NCBI GenBank assembly: GCA_017306865.1
Contig: JAFKHH010000014.1
Span: 434,001 to 498,000 of the forward strand
Origin: Filimonas sp.
Lineage (GTDB): Bacteria > Bacteroidota > Bacteroidia > Chitinophagales > Chitinophagaceae
Reading direction: 5' to 3'
DNA length: 64,000 nucleotides
Within the stretch, counting starts at the first letter, position 1; every line of letters begins with the position of its first letter. Position numbers and translations under genes: made by a program. The notes under the pieces are model-generated. The model ran no database searches, was not told the DNA's origin, and saw only the letters and a list, made by a program, of their open reading frames with translations. This document shows, one piece after another, positions 18,527 through 27,159 of this stretch.

Positions 18527-21070
18527 TTAATTCGATTTATGTTGAGGTAAGCCAACCAGGTTTGCCATTAGCTTATATGCACCTACATTTCCTGCCGGTA
18601 GCTGCCTGAAGAATACGAGGCTTGCATATACAAAGTTGCCTTTGCCATACGGCGCTATCAGTAAACTTCCACTACTCTGCTTCTCCCCTGTGTCATTCAT
18701 GCCTAGCGGTGCTTCATAGTGACTATCTACCTGCTCTGCCTGGTAAGTACTGCGCTCTTGTACCCAACCTTCAAAATCTTTATCAGTGATCTTATTCGGA
18801 TAATTTAGTACAGAATGGCTTGGCAACAGGAAATTCACTTTTGCGTCTTCTTCCGTTACGCGTGACCCACTATTTATAGTAAACGGATATGGCCCAATCT
18901 TCGCTCTTGCACTTCCCACCTGGTTATTACGATTGTATTGTACAATCAGGTTACCACCGTTTTGTACATACCGCATCATAATATCGTACTTATTAGTCAG
19001 GTAGTCAAACAGGTTGTAAGCCCTTACTCCCGTTATGATCGCATCAAACTGTTTCAGGTTGCCCTCTGTCAGATCTTTGTCCGACAAAAGTGTTACGTCA
19101 TAACCAGCCTGTACCAATGCATCCGGCACCATGTCGCCAGCGCCTGTAATATAGCCTACTTTCTTACCAGCCGTTTTTACCTCATCACTAATTAACTTAA
19201 CATTATTAGGAACGAAGTAGTGAATGGTTGGTATATGATCGTAAGAGATGGTTTTGAAAAATTCATTGAATGTATATTCTTTGCCATCCACTTTTATTTT
19301 CATCAGCACACTTAGCACGTTACCATGCTCTTTATTGTAATAGTTGGCAACAGGTACATCTATATTGTACAACTTATCTTTTTCAAAATCTTTCGCCTCA
19401 TTTTCAAACACAGCTTTTGTACTGCCATTTTGTTTAATGTACAATGAAACAGGTATGCCTTTCATTGTAAAAGATGGTTTGTAAGAGATGTGCATAACCG
19501 GCATTTCCGGCATGTCTTTCCGGTCTACGGGTTTTACATTCATCAGTACAACACCGGGGTTAACTATAATGGATACTTGCGGGCACACAACAAACGGTTG
19601 GTATAGTTCACCTTTAGCAGCGTCTGTATATTTATATTGTACCGCACGGTTTACGGTAAACGTTTCTCCTTCTATTTCTATTACAAAAGAAGCATTCCAC
19701 AAAGGTTTGTTCCAGGCAAGCCCTACCAGTTCCTGTGAAGCCACTTCAAAGTTGCCCGGCTTTTGCGGCTGTTGCAACCAATACGGTTGTGTAGTAGACG
19801 CAGGCTCATGAATGGTTACATCCAGGTTGTATTGATAGTTGATACCAGTTTGTAAAGCCTCTGCTTTAGGAACAGTTACGCCATCTATTGTTACTTGCTT
19901 CAATTGTACATTGCAATCGTTGCGTTTGTTTATAAAGCAATTTACTTTCACAGCATCACCGGTCAGGGCACATTCCTGTGTAGTAGTTGCATCTACAAAC
20001 AGTCCTGCGCAATTTTCTATGATCGATTGTACTTCTGCTAATTTCTGATTACGCCAATAACCATCTTCCAGTTGTTTAATGGCCTGGTATAGCTTTACCA
20101 ACGCTGGCACGGACTGTTGTGGTTGCTCTATTTTGAAGTTGCCCATGATCGCATTGATCATTGCCTGTATCTTTTCTCCGCCTTTTACTCTCTTCCAGTC
20201 GGTCACTATTCCATCCATTAAGTCCGTCTTAGGCGCATCACCACCGGTTGTAGCAAAATACTCATACGCCTCTCCTCTTCTTCTCGGCCTTCCTTCGCCC
20301 TGGCTTTTGTGCATGCTTCTCGCTTCTGCACCTATTTCGCCATAGCTTTTACCCAATAGATTATTGTACTCACCAATATTGATCTTTAACTGATCTTCAG
20401 AAGTAGTATTAGTGTTGCCAAAGTTGAATGTGTTCCACAATATGCGTTTTGCCTGCCATACTTTTACACCTTTCTTTAATTGCTCAGGAAAACGGTTAGG
20501 ATCAGCCGCTGCTTTGAAAGCTTCGTTTGCGAGTATAGCAGATGCCGAGTGATGCCCATGCCCGGCACGCGCATCCATAGGGAAGCGGGTAATAATAATA
20601 TCCGGCTGATATTGGCGGATCATCCACACAACATCTCCCAGTATTTTCTCCTTATCCCAGATACGGAGGGCTTCATTAAAACTTTTACTGTAGCCAAACT
20701 CAAACGCAGTACTGAAATACTGTTCAGCACCGTCCATTCTTCTTGCAGCAAGCAGCTCTTGTGTACGGATCATACCCAGTTCTATTCCCTGCTCACTACC
20801 GATCAGGTTTTGTCCGCCATCGCCTCGCGTCAGGCTCAGGTACGCTGTACGGTACAGCTTCTCTTTTGCCAGGTAAGGCAAAAAGGCATTGTTCTCATCG
20901 TCAGGGTGTGCCGCTATATATAAGACACTGCCCAGTACATTGAGTTTTTTTAACTGCAGGTAAATGTCTGCACTGCTGTAAGTAGCGGGAGTCTGGGCTG
21001 TAGATACAATAGTATATAGAGATAAGATAATTCCCAGGGCGAAAGATACCAGTTTACGCATAGTAGTCAT
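18527..21070 (-). CDS. Large PIG-L (LmbE) family deacetylase, secreted
   Basis: An N-terminal PIG-L zinc hydrolase domain (about 35-300) carries the metal motif AAHPDDENNAF near residue 55 and AGHGHHSASA near 170, which together form the zinc/active site. A further 550 residues contain beta-rich segments and a C-terminal glutamine-amidotransferase-like fold (GKKVGYITGAGD, DAIITGVRAYNLFDYL, GNLIVQYNRNN). A signal peptide (LVSFALGIILSLYTIVSTAQ) predicts export. PIG-L enzymes remove N-acetyl groups from GlcNAc-type sugars. The start may be 21070 (ATG) or 21061 (ATG, MRKLVSF); an upstream TTG is less likely. It is first in a minus-strand series with two small membrane proteins and the SSS symporter, suggesting processing and uptake of an amino sugar (inference). 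Confidence 0.9.
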   Translation of the reverse strand: MTTMRKLVSFALGIILSLYTIVSTAQTPATYSSADIYLQLKKLNVLGSVLYIAAHPDDENNAFLPYLAKEKLYRTAYLSLTRGDGGQNLIGSEQGIELGMIRTQELLAARRMDGAEQYFSTAFEFGYSKSFNEALRIWDKEKILGDVVWMIRQYQPDIIITRFPMDARAGHGHHSASAILANEAFKAAADPNRFPEQLKKGVKVWQAKRILWNTFNFGNTNTTSEDQLKINIGEYNNLLGKSYGEIGAEARSMHKSQGEGRPRRRGEAYEYFATTGGDAPKTDLMDGIVTDWKRVKGGEKIQAMINAIMGNFKIEQPQQSVPALVKLYQAIKQLEDGYWRNQKLAEVQSIIENCAGLFVDATTTQECALTGDAVKVNCFINKRNDCNVQLKQVTIDGVTVPKAEALQTGINYQYNLDVTIHEPASTTQPYWLQQPQKPGNFEVASQELVGLAWNKPLWNASFVIEIEGETFTVNRAVQYKYTDAAKGELYQPFVVCPQVSIIVNPGVVLMNVKPVDRKDMPEMPVMHISYKPSFTMKGIPVSLYIKQNGSTKAVFENEAKDFEKDKLYNIDVPVANYYNKEHGNVLSVLMKIKVDGKEYTFNEFFKTISYDHIPTIHYFVPNNVKLISDEVKTAGKKVGYITGAGDMVPDALVQAGYDVTLLSDKDLTEGNLKQFDAIITGVRAYNLFDYLTNKYDIMMRYVQNGGNLIVQYNRNNQVGSARAKIGPYPFTINSGSRVTEEDAKVNFLLPSHSVLNYPNKITDKDFEGWVQERSTYQAEQVDSHYEAPLGMNDTGEKQSSGSLLIAPYGKGNFVYASLVFFRQLPAGNVGAYKLMANLVGLPQHKSN

Positions 21071-21073
21071 CAA

Positions 21074-21730
21074 CTTAGGAAAACGAAGGTAAGGGTAAGC
21101 GGGGATTGAAAAATACCACTAATAAAAAAGAGGTTGCTCCGGCTTTGGACACAACCCCAGGCTTGTCGGTTTTGGATGTTGGATTTTGCTTGCGGCGTCC
21201 GTGCTTGCCGGCACATAGCCACTATACTAATACGTTATAAAAAGTGTTGTGCAACCTTATACACAAATATCATAGAACCTAACGGGGGAATGAGGAAAAT
21301 GGTGTTACGAATATATTATGCTTCATGTTGTCCGATTAAGTTTGGTGGATCTTCAATTGCAAGCGCTCATTTGTCTACCGACGGTGTCACTTTTTGTCTT
21401 GATACAAAAAGTAACCAAAAAAATCAAGGCTCCAGAAAAGCAGGCTAAAAATTGTCCCGACCGCCGAAATCCATTGAACTCACCGCAGACAGCATATGTA
21501 AGTAAGTTGCGTATGGCTCAAACAGCAATGGATTTTTCCGGCGTTCATGCCAATTTTCTTAACGCAGCTTTTCTGAGGCCGGACGTTTTTCTTTAAAAAG
21601 CTGCCTGAGGAACTTCCCAATTTTGAAACCATTCTTCTTCGTGTACAATCCATTCCGGGAAACGTTTACAGACAACTATCTATTGATTTTAGTCGAACAA
21701 CAATGATTATGCTTATGCCCGGGTCTGGGT
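21074..21730. other. Long gene-free region with structured repeats
   Basis: About 650 bp without a convincing gene. It contains the imperfect inverted element at 21131-21257 and a 9-bp hairpin ACTTTTTGT/ACAAAAAGT at 21389-21412. Short open frames on the plus strand (21134-21596) have no recognisable domain and low-quality composition, so they are not called. I suspect an old repeat or decayed element. Confidence 0.5.
21131..21257. repeat. Imperfect inverted element of about 125 bp
   Basis: AGGTTG plus CACAAC at the left, interrupted by 13 nt, pair with GTTGTGCAACCT at 21246-21257. Inside, GGCACATAGCCACTATA faces TATAAAAAGTG. A single-stranded fold with a bulge is likely. Identity unknown. 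Confidence 0.45.
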
Positions 21731-21733
21731 ACA

Positions 21734-21768
21734 AAAAAAGCCACCCGCCTGAGGCGGATGGCTTTTTT
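21734..21768 (-). terminator. Terminator of the Oar receptor-lipoprotein unit
   Basis: AAAGCCA(C/T)CCGCC pairs with GGCGG(A/G)TGGCTTT around a short TGAG loop, with A and T runs on both sides. It lies 20 bp after the lipoprotein stop. Confidence 0.85.
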
Positions 21769-21787
21769 ATATCAACGTTTGATAATA

Positions 21788-22285
21788 TTAGTTAACTGTA
21801 ATAAACTTAGCTACTACTGTTGGTGTTGATACTTTACCATCGCTTGTTCTACCATATAATTTCAGGCCATAAGATTTATTTCCTGTAGGTAGTTTAGACA
21901 ATTTCAGGTAAAGGTTACCCTCATACACAGTTGTGTTAGGGTATGTAGTTGGAAGTGATTTTGCAACTATTTTATGACCTGTAGTCTTTGTAGAGTCTGC
22001 ATTCCAGCTTCCAAAGTGTGTGCTGTCTACTGTTTTGTTAGAAGCATCCAGCCATGCGATGTCAAATTCGCCGGTTGTTGTTCCTGTAACTGATGCCGCA
22101 AAATTTACCAGGATTACATCCGATGCATTGAATGGGCTAACCTGGTTAACCAGACCGTAGTTTGATACGGAGATAGCCGGCAGTTTTTTCTCTGTATCAC
22201 CAATGCTGCTATTGTCTTTTGTGCAGGCAGCAAATAATAACACGAGTGTTGATATGCTTAATACGGTAATTAAATTCTTTTTCAT
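21788..22285 (-). CDS. Small secreted lipoprotein of unknown function
   Basis: A 165-residue protein beginning MKKNLITVLSISTLVLLFAAC, a type II signal peptide with lipobox LFAAC and mature N-terminal Cys at residue 21. The following TKDNSS linker is typical of Bacteroidota surface lipoproteins. The mature domain is beta-rich with an immunoglobulin-like feel (VILVNFAASVTGTTTGEFDI, YEGNLYLKLSKLPTGNKSY, YGRTSDGKVS). I do not recognise a family. It begins 45 bp after the Oar-like receptor and shares its terminator, so it is likely co-transcribed and may act with the receptor at the outer membrane. Confidence 0.75.
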   Translation of the reverse strand: MKKNLITVLSISTLVLLFAACTKDNSSIGDTEKKLPAISVSNYGLVNQVSPFNASDVILVNFAASVTGTTTGEFDIAWLDASNKTVDSTHFGSWNADSTKTTGHKIVAKSLPTTYPNTTVYEGNLYLKLSKLPTGNKSYGLKLYGRTSDGKVSTPTVVAKFITVN

Positions 22286-22330
22286 ACTATTTGATTTACA
22301 TGAACAAAGTATTTGTGTCTCTATCCACGA

Positions 22331-25300
22331 TTAAAAGAAATATTTCAAACCTAACTGTAAGCCCCAAGTGCTTGATGTTGTCTGAGATGTGCCAAATGGA
22401 TTTGTTACCAATAAACCATTCTGGTTTGCCATACGGTAAACAGGTTGGTTATTCGCATTTACACTTCTATATACCAGTGGGTTGTTCACTGAATAGAAAG
22501 GAGTGCCACCCCAATATTTGTTCAGCAAGTTTGGCAGGTTCAGGATGTCCGCACTAAACTGTAAAGTGTGTTTAGTTTTACCGCTATTGATATAGAACTC
22601 TTGTAAGAACCTTGCATCTACCCTGTTATACCAAGGGTAACGTGCAGCATATCTGCCAGCATATTCGCCTCTGTGTTTGCTCAGGTAAGATGAGTTGTTG
22701 ATGAATTTGTCCAAAGCAGCAGCTTGTTGCTGAGCTGTAAATGTGTACACAACACCATTTACTGTCTGAGAGTATTGCTCAAAGTTCAGGTCCTGTGCAG
22801 AATTAGGAATAAACATCAGGTCTGTAGAGCTGTTACCGTCACCATTGATATCGCCGTTAACTATGTAGCTCAGGTTGCCATAAGAAGAACCTTGATAGAA
22901 CAATGAGATAGTAGTTGCAAAATGCTTAGCATAAGCAAAACGGTAAGAAACGTTTGCTACGATACGGTGTGGTGTAACAAATGAAGAAGTTGCTAACTCT
23001 ACGTCGTTTGAAGTACCTACGTTAGGGTTAGAGTTCCATACAGATGACGCCTGGTTACCAGGGTTAGCTGTTACATCTTTTGCTACAGAATATGTGTACG
23101 CTACTGAACCATAAAAACCTTTATCAAAGTTTTTGCTCAGCATTGCAGTCAATGAAGAAGAATATCCTTTAGATGTGTTCTCCAATACGATTGCACTGGT
23201 AATGTTTGGATAGATATACCTGTCAGAGTTTGCTGTAGATACATAGCGAGGTCTTGTGTCTGGACCAGAGAACTCACCAGTAGCTGCTTTCAGGTTTGCG
23301 TTACGCATTTTCACCGCATTGATGTCTTTAGTGATCAATGCTTCCAAAGTCAGGTTAAAGCCATTGCCAAGATTTTTATCGATAGCAAGGTTTGTTCTGA
23401 ATACAGTAGGGAATTTGAAGTTAGGGTCAACCATTACAATGTTTGGCTGAACTGTAGCGCCTGCTGTAGACGGGAACAGGTTCTGATAAGCATTTGGCTT
23501 AGGATTAAATGTAATACCAGCCAAAGTAGCAGCATTTGTAATAGCACCGCCGAACTGATACATACCTGAGTTAGTAGGAATGTTAGTCAGGAATACGAAA
23601 GGTATTTTACCTGCGAAGATACCAGTACCACCACGAACGATCAGAGACTTGTCACCAAATGCATCCCAACGGAAACCTACGCGTGGAGAAACCAACCATC
23701 TTGATTCAGGCCATTTTCCAGTGTTGTAGTGTGTAGGGTTACCATCTTTGTCAGGGAAAGTCAACGCTGTGATAGCAGGGTTCTCTAATGGGTTCTCTGT
23801 ATAGATTGGTTTATCGATACGGATACCTGCAGTCAATTTAAATTTATTGTTCACTTTAATCTCATCCTGAACATAGAAACCAAGCTGAGCAAATTTCAAC
23901 TCTGCAGAATAAACTGCTGGTTTGCCGTCAACAAGAGAGTAAGTGTATGCATAATACACAGGTGCTTTACCAGTCATGAAGTCGTTCAGGCTGTTGTAAG
24001 CATAATAGCTGCTAGAACCACCCATGAACATGTTAGCCACTTTCTGATACTCGTAGTTTACACCAGCAGTCAGTGTGTGCTTGTTTACATAATAGGTAAA
24101 GTTGTCTGTAAAGCTGTAGATGTTATTGATAATGTCGTTGTTGTTTGTAAACGGATCATTACCAGCAGACATATAGTTCTGACCAGGGCCGCTTGTACCA
24201 TTGAAGATATCAATAGTAGGGAATACCTGTCCACCAGGTATTGTACGTGTATCCTGGATCTTAGTGATTGTAGCCAATAACTGGTTAGAGATTTTGCTAT
24301 AAGTACTGTTCAACTCTACTGTACCAGTACGAACAATGTGGTGCGTACCGTAGTTAGAGTTTTCGAAGCTCATAGAAGCTGCGCTGAACCTGTTCTGTGG
24401 CAACCTGCTAAGTGTTCCTGTACCGCCGGTAACAGAAAAACCACCGCCATTCGGGATACTAGATCCATTCAGTACAGTATAGTCATCACTTTTGTAGTCG
24501 CTATACTTAACTGTCAGCCTGTTTTGTTTATTGATATTCCAGTCTACTCTAGCCAGGAATTTAGTAGCTTTTGCAGTCAAAGCAGGGAAGTTGTCATAAG
24601 CACCTGTCTCATAACCATAAGTACTTCTCAAAAAGTCAGAGAACTTCTTAAGTGAGTCTACCGGTGTAGTAGAAGCGTTACCTCTTCCAGAACCACCAGC
24701 AGGTGAGAAAGTTACACCCTGGTAAGTTTTTTCTTCATGCTCATAGTTAGCAAAGAAGAATAATTTGTTTTTAATAATCGGGCCGCTGAATGTAGCACCG
24801 TATGTTTTGTTAGTAGTTGGCGCACCTCTTCCGATGTCGTTGTTGCCAACTTTAGTACCATTATATTTTTCGTTCCTGTAGTATCCATAAGCAGAACCGT
24901 GGAAATCGTTATTACCACTCTTTGTTACTGCGTTGATACCAGCACCTGTAAAACCAGACTGACGTACGTCGTACGGAGCAATGTTTACAGCAATCTCATC
25001 GATCGCATCCAATGAAATTGGCTGGAATGTACCACCACCAGGAAGTGGGTCAGTGCTCAGACCAAAGTTATTGTTCAGGTTTGCACCGTCAAACTGGATG
25101 TTGTTGTAACGGCCATCACGACCAGCGAAGCTGTTGCTGCTGCCCGCCTGTGGCGTCATCCTTGTAAAGTCTGTAATGCTACGGGAAATAGTAGGCATTG
25201 TTGTCAGTACTCTTGAGTTAAGTACTGTAGATGCACCTGTTTTATCAGCCGCACTCTTTCTTTTAATGCCTGTAGTTACTACTACGTTCTCGTTAATAGC

Positions 25301-25642
25301 AGTGTTGTCGTCCATTACTGCGTTCACGTCATAAGCTTCACCTAAAGCCAATGTAACGTTCTCAAAAGTTTGCGTTTTTAAACCAACATATTCTATTTTA
25401 ATTGAATATGGGCCGCCGATACGGAGACCTGGAAGGTTGAATGCGCCATTTTTCCTCGAAATAGTCGTGTAAACTGTTCCAGACGGCTGGTGGGTAGCGG
25501 TAATAGATGCTCCATCTAAAGCCTTCTTATCTGATGTTTTTACCGTACCAGTAATACTACTGGTCGTGACCTGTGCCATTGAAAAAACCGGCACAAGCAT
25601 CATCAATACAAATAACACTTGTAAGATTCTCTTGCTAAGCAT
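22331..25642 (-). CDS. Oar-like TonB-dependent outer-membrane receptor
   Basis: A 1103-residue outer-membrane protein. After the signal peptide (MLSKRILQVLFVLMMLVPVF, SMAQ) comes a CarboxypepD_reg domain (about 25-105: SITGTVKTSDKKALDGASIT), then a plug domain (about 115-240: RSITDFTRMTPQAGSSNSFA, IQFDGANLNNNFGLS) and a long beta-barrel ending in aromatic LGLKYFF. This layout is that of the Oar/TonB receptor group. The ligand is unknown. The ATG at 25642 is chosen over an upstream frame extension because it opens the signal peptide. It is transcribed with the downstream lipoprotein and divergent from ribBA. Confidence 0.92.
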   Translation of the reverse strand: MLSKRILQVLFVLMMLVPVFSMAQVTTSSITGTVKTSDKKALDGASITATHQPSGTVYTTISRKNGAFNLPGLRIGGPYSIKIEYVGLKTQTFENVTLALGEAYDVNAVMDDNTAINENVVVTTGIKRKSAADKTGASTVLNSRVLTTMPTISRSITDFTRMTPQAGSSNSFAGRDGRYNNIQFDGANLNNNFGLSTDPLPGGGTFQPISLDAIDEIAVNIAPYDVRQSGFTGAGINAVTKSGNNDFHGSAYGYYRNEKYNGTKVGNNDIGRGAPTTNKTYGATFSGPIIKNKLFFFANYEHEEKTYQGVTFSPAGGSGRGNASTTPVDSLKKFSDFLRSTYGYETGAYDNFPALTAKATKFLARVDWNINKQNRLTVKYSDYKSDDYTVLNGSSIPNGGGFSVTGGTGTLSRLPQNRFSAASMSFENSNYGTHHIVRTGTVELNSTYSKISNQLLATITKIQDTRTIPGGQVFPTIDIFNGTSGPGQNYMSAGNDPFTNNNDIINNIYSFTDNFTYYVNKHTLTAGVNYEYQKVANMFMGGSSSYYAYNSLNDFMTGKAPVYYAYTYSLVDGKPAVYSAELKFAQLGFYVQDEIKVNNKFKLTAGIRIDKPIYTENPLENPAITALTFPDKDGNPTHYNTGKWPESRWLVSPRVGFRWDAFGDKSLIVRGGTGIFAGKIPFVFLTNIPTNSGMYQFGGAITNAATLAGITFNPKPNAYQNLFPSTAGATVQPNIVMVDPNFKFPTVFRTNLAIDKNLGNGFNLTLEALITKDINAVKMRNANLKAATGEFSGPDTRPRYVSTANSDRYIYPNITSAIVLENTSKGYSSSLTAMLSKNFDKGFYGSVAYTYSVAKDVTANPGNQASSVWNSNPNVGTSNDVELATSSFVTPHRIVANVSYRFAYAKHFATTISLFYQGSSYGNLSYIVNGDINGDGNSSTDLMFIPNSAQDLNFEQYSQTVNGVVYTFTAQQQAAALDKFINNSSYLSKHRGEYAGRYAARYPWYNRVDARFLQEFYINSGKTKHTLQFSADILNLPNLLNKYWGGTPFYSVNNPLVYRSVNANNQPVYRMANQNGLLVTNPFGTSQTTSSTWGLQLGLKYFF

Positions 25643-25804
25643 AATGGTTAAGTTTTCAAGCTGCAAAGAAATAGAATATTAGCCGTACAATTTCAACATA
25701 TTGTTAACAAAATATTACCTTATAATGGTATTTTAAGGTGTCGAAATGCGGTTTTTATCCTTTTCAAAGCATAGTTAATTTTTACTTATAGCCAACATAA
25801 AGCG

Positions 25805-25812
25805 TAATTTTG
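25805..25812 (+). promoter_or_regulatory. ribBA -7 promoter element
   Basis: TAATTTTG matches TAnnTTTG exactly, with TTTTTAC at about the -33 position (25779-25785). The predicted transcript starts about 30 nt before the ribBA ATG. This leaves no room for an FMN riboswitch. Confidence 0.6.
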
Positions 25813-25848
25813 CTGCTTGGAGTTTACCGATTAATAAAAAAATATTCT

Positions 25849-27057
25849 ATGCTCGATTCAATAGAAAGTGCGATTGAGGACATAAAGAAAGGCAAACTGG
25901 TAATAGTAGTAGATGATGAGGACAGGGAGAATGAGGGCGATTTTGTAACCGCAGCCCACAATGTAACCCCGGAAATAATCAATTTTATGAGCAAAGAGGG
26001 CCGCGGCCTTATTTGCGCACCGCTGACAGAGGAACGTGCCGATGAACTGGAGCTTAACCTGATGGTTAATAATAATACGGCGTTACATGCCACTCCTTTT
26101 ACTGTAAGCATTGACCTGCTAGGCTATGGCTGTACTACGGGCATTAGCGCGCATGACAGGGCTAAAACAGTACAGGCACTAATAGATCCTGCTATAAAAC
26201 CGGAAGAACTGGGCCGCCCGGGCCATATTTTCCCATTAAGGGCAAAAAACGGGGGCGTTTTAAGACGTACCGGTCATACAGAAGCTACTGTGGACCTGGC
26301 AAGGCTGGCTGGTTTTGAGCCTGCTGGCGTACTGGTGGAGATTATGAACGAGGATGGTACAATGGCGAGATTGCCAGAACTGGAAGTGATTGCCAAAAAA
26401 TTTGATCTTAAGATCATCTCTATCAAGGATTTGATTGAGTTCCGTATGAAAACGGACTCACTGATAGAAGAAGTGGTGCGTGTGGATATGCCTACTCAAT
26501 ACGGGCATTTTAAACTAGTGGCTTTTAAAGAAAAGAATACCAATAATGAGCATCTTGCCCTGATCAAAGGTGAATGGCAGGATGGAGAACCGGTTCTGAC
26601 CCGCGTACACTCCAGTTGCTTTACCGGCGATATTTTGGGTAGTTTCCGCTGTGACTGCGGTGAGCAGTTGCACAAGGCTATGCAGATGGTGGAAAAAGAA
26701 GGCAAGGGTATTATATTATATATGAACCAGGAAGGGCGCGGCATTGGCCTGATGAATAAACTGCGTGCTTATAAGCTGCAGGAGGAAGGAATGGATACGG
26801 TAGAGGCAAACCTGCACCTTGGTTTTGGTATGGACTTAAGAGATTATGGCGTGGGCGCTCAGATATTGCGTTACCTGAATGTGACAAAGCTGAAGCTGAT
26901 GAGCAACAATCCGCGTAAACGCTCCGGCCTGAGTGGTTATGGTCTTGAAATAGAGGAAATAGTACCGATAGAGGTAAAGCCTAACCCGCACAACGAACGT
27001 TACCTGGAAACGAAGCGTGACAAACTGGGGCACGACATCCTGTCGGGAAATAAATAA
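25849..27057 (+). CDS. ribBA: Bifunctional DHBP synthase / GTP cyclohydrolase II
   Basis: Catalyses both entry steps of riboflavin synthesis: ribulose-5-phosphate to 3,4-dihydroxy-2-butanone-4-phosphate, and GTP ring opening. The 402 residues divide into RibB (about 1-203: [16 protein letters not shown] with acidic catalytic residues, [22 protein letters not shown]) and RibA (about 205-402: [20 protein letters not shown] with the zinc cysteines, [27 protein letters not shown]). The ATG at 25849 is preferred to 25810 because the conserved N-terminus ([16 protein letters not shown]) starts there and the promoter overlaps the longer frame. It is followed directly by a terminator, so it is monocistronic. 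Confidence 0.97.
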   Translation: MLDSIESAIEDIKKGKLVIVVDDEDRENEGDFVTAAHNVTPEIINFMSKEGRGLICAPLTEERADELELNLMVNNNTALHATPFTVSIDLLGYGCTTGISAHDRAKTVQALIDPAIKPEELGRPGHIFPLRAKNGGVLRRTGHTEATVDLARLAGFEPAGVLVEIMNEDGTMARLPELEVIAKKFDLKIISIKDLIEFRMKTDSLIEEVVRVDMPTQYGHFKLVAFKEKNTNNEHLALIKGEWQDGEPVLTRVHSSCFTGDILGSFRCDCGEQLHKAMQMVEKEGKGIILYMNQEGRGIGLMNKLRAYKLQEEGMDTVEANLHLGFGMDLRDYGVGAQILRYLNVTKLKLMSNNPRKRSGLSGYGLEIEEIVPIEVKPNPHNERYLETKRDKLGHDILSGNK

Positions 27058-27092
27058 CATTCATCTATAATTTCCCATTATTGAATATCTTG

Positions 27093-27126
27093 AAAGGTAG
27101 CTGCGTAAATAAACAGCTACCTTTTT
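27093..27126 (+). terminator. ribBA terminator
   Basis: AAAGGTAGCTG (27093-27103) pairs perfectly with CAGCTACCTTT (27114-27124) around a 10-nt loop and ends in five T residues. Confidence 0.88.
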
Positions 27127-27159
27127 ACGTTTAAAAGCCAATATTAATAAGACTACTTT

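Noticed and set aside
21131-21300. Integron attC-like site
   Set aside because: The bulged inverted arms look superficially similar, but no paired core sites of the GTTRRRY/RYYYAAC type could be found.
21134-21596. Two overlapping plus-strand frames of about 100 codons
   Set aside because: Located in structured repeat DNA, no start context, no recognisable domain; probably translated repeat.
25700-25848. FMN riboswitch before ribBA
   Set aside because: The promoter lies about 40 bp from the start codon, leaving no room for the aptamer.
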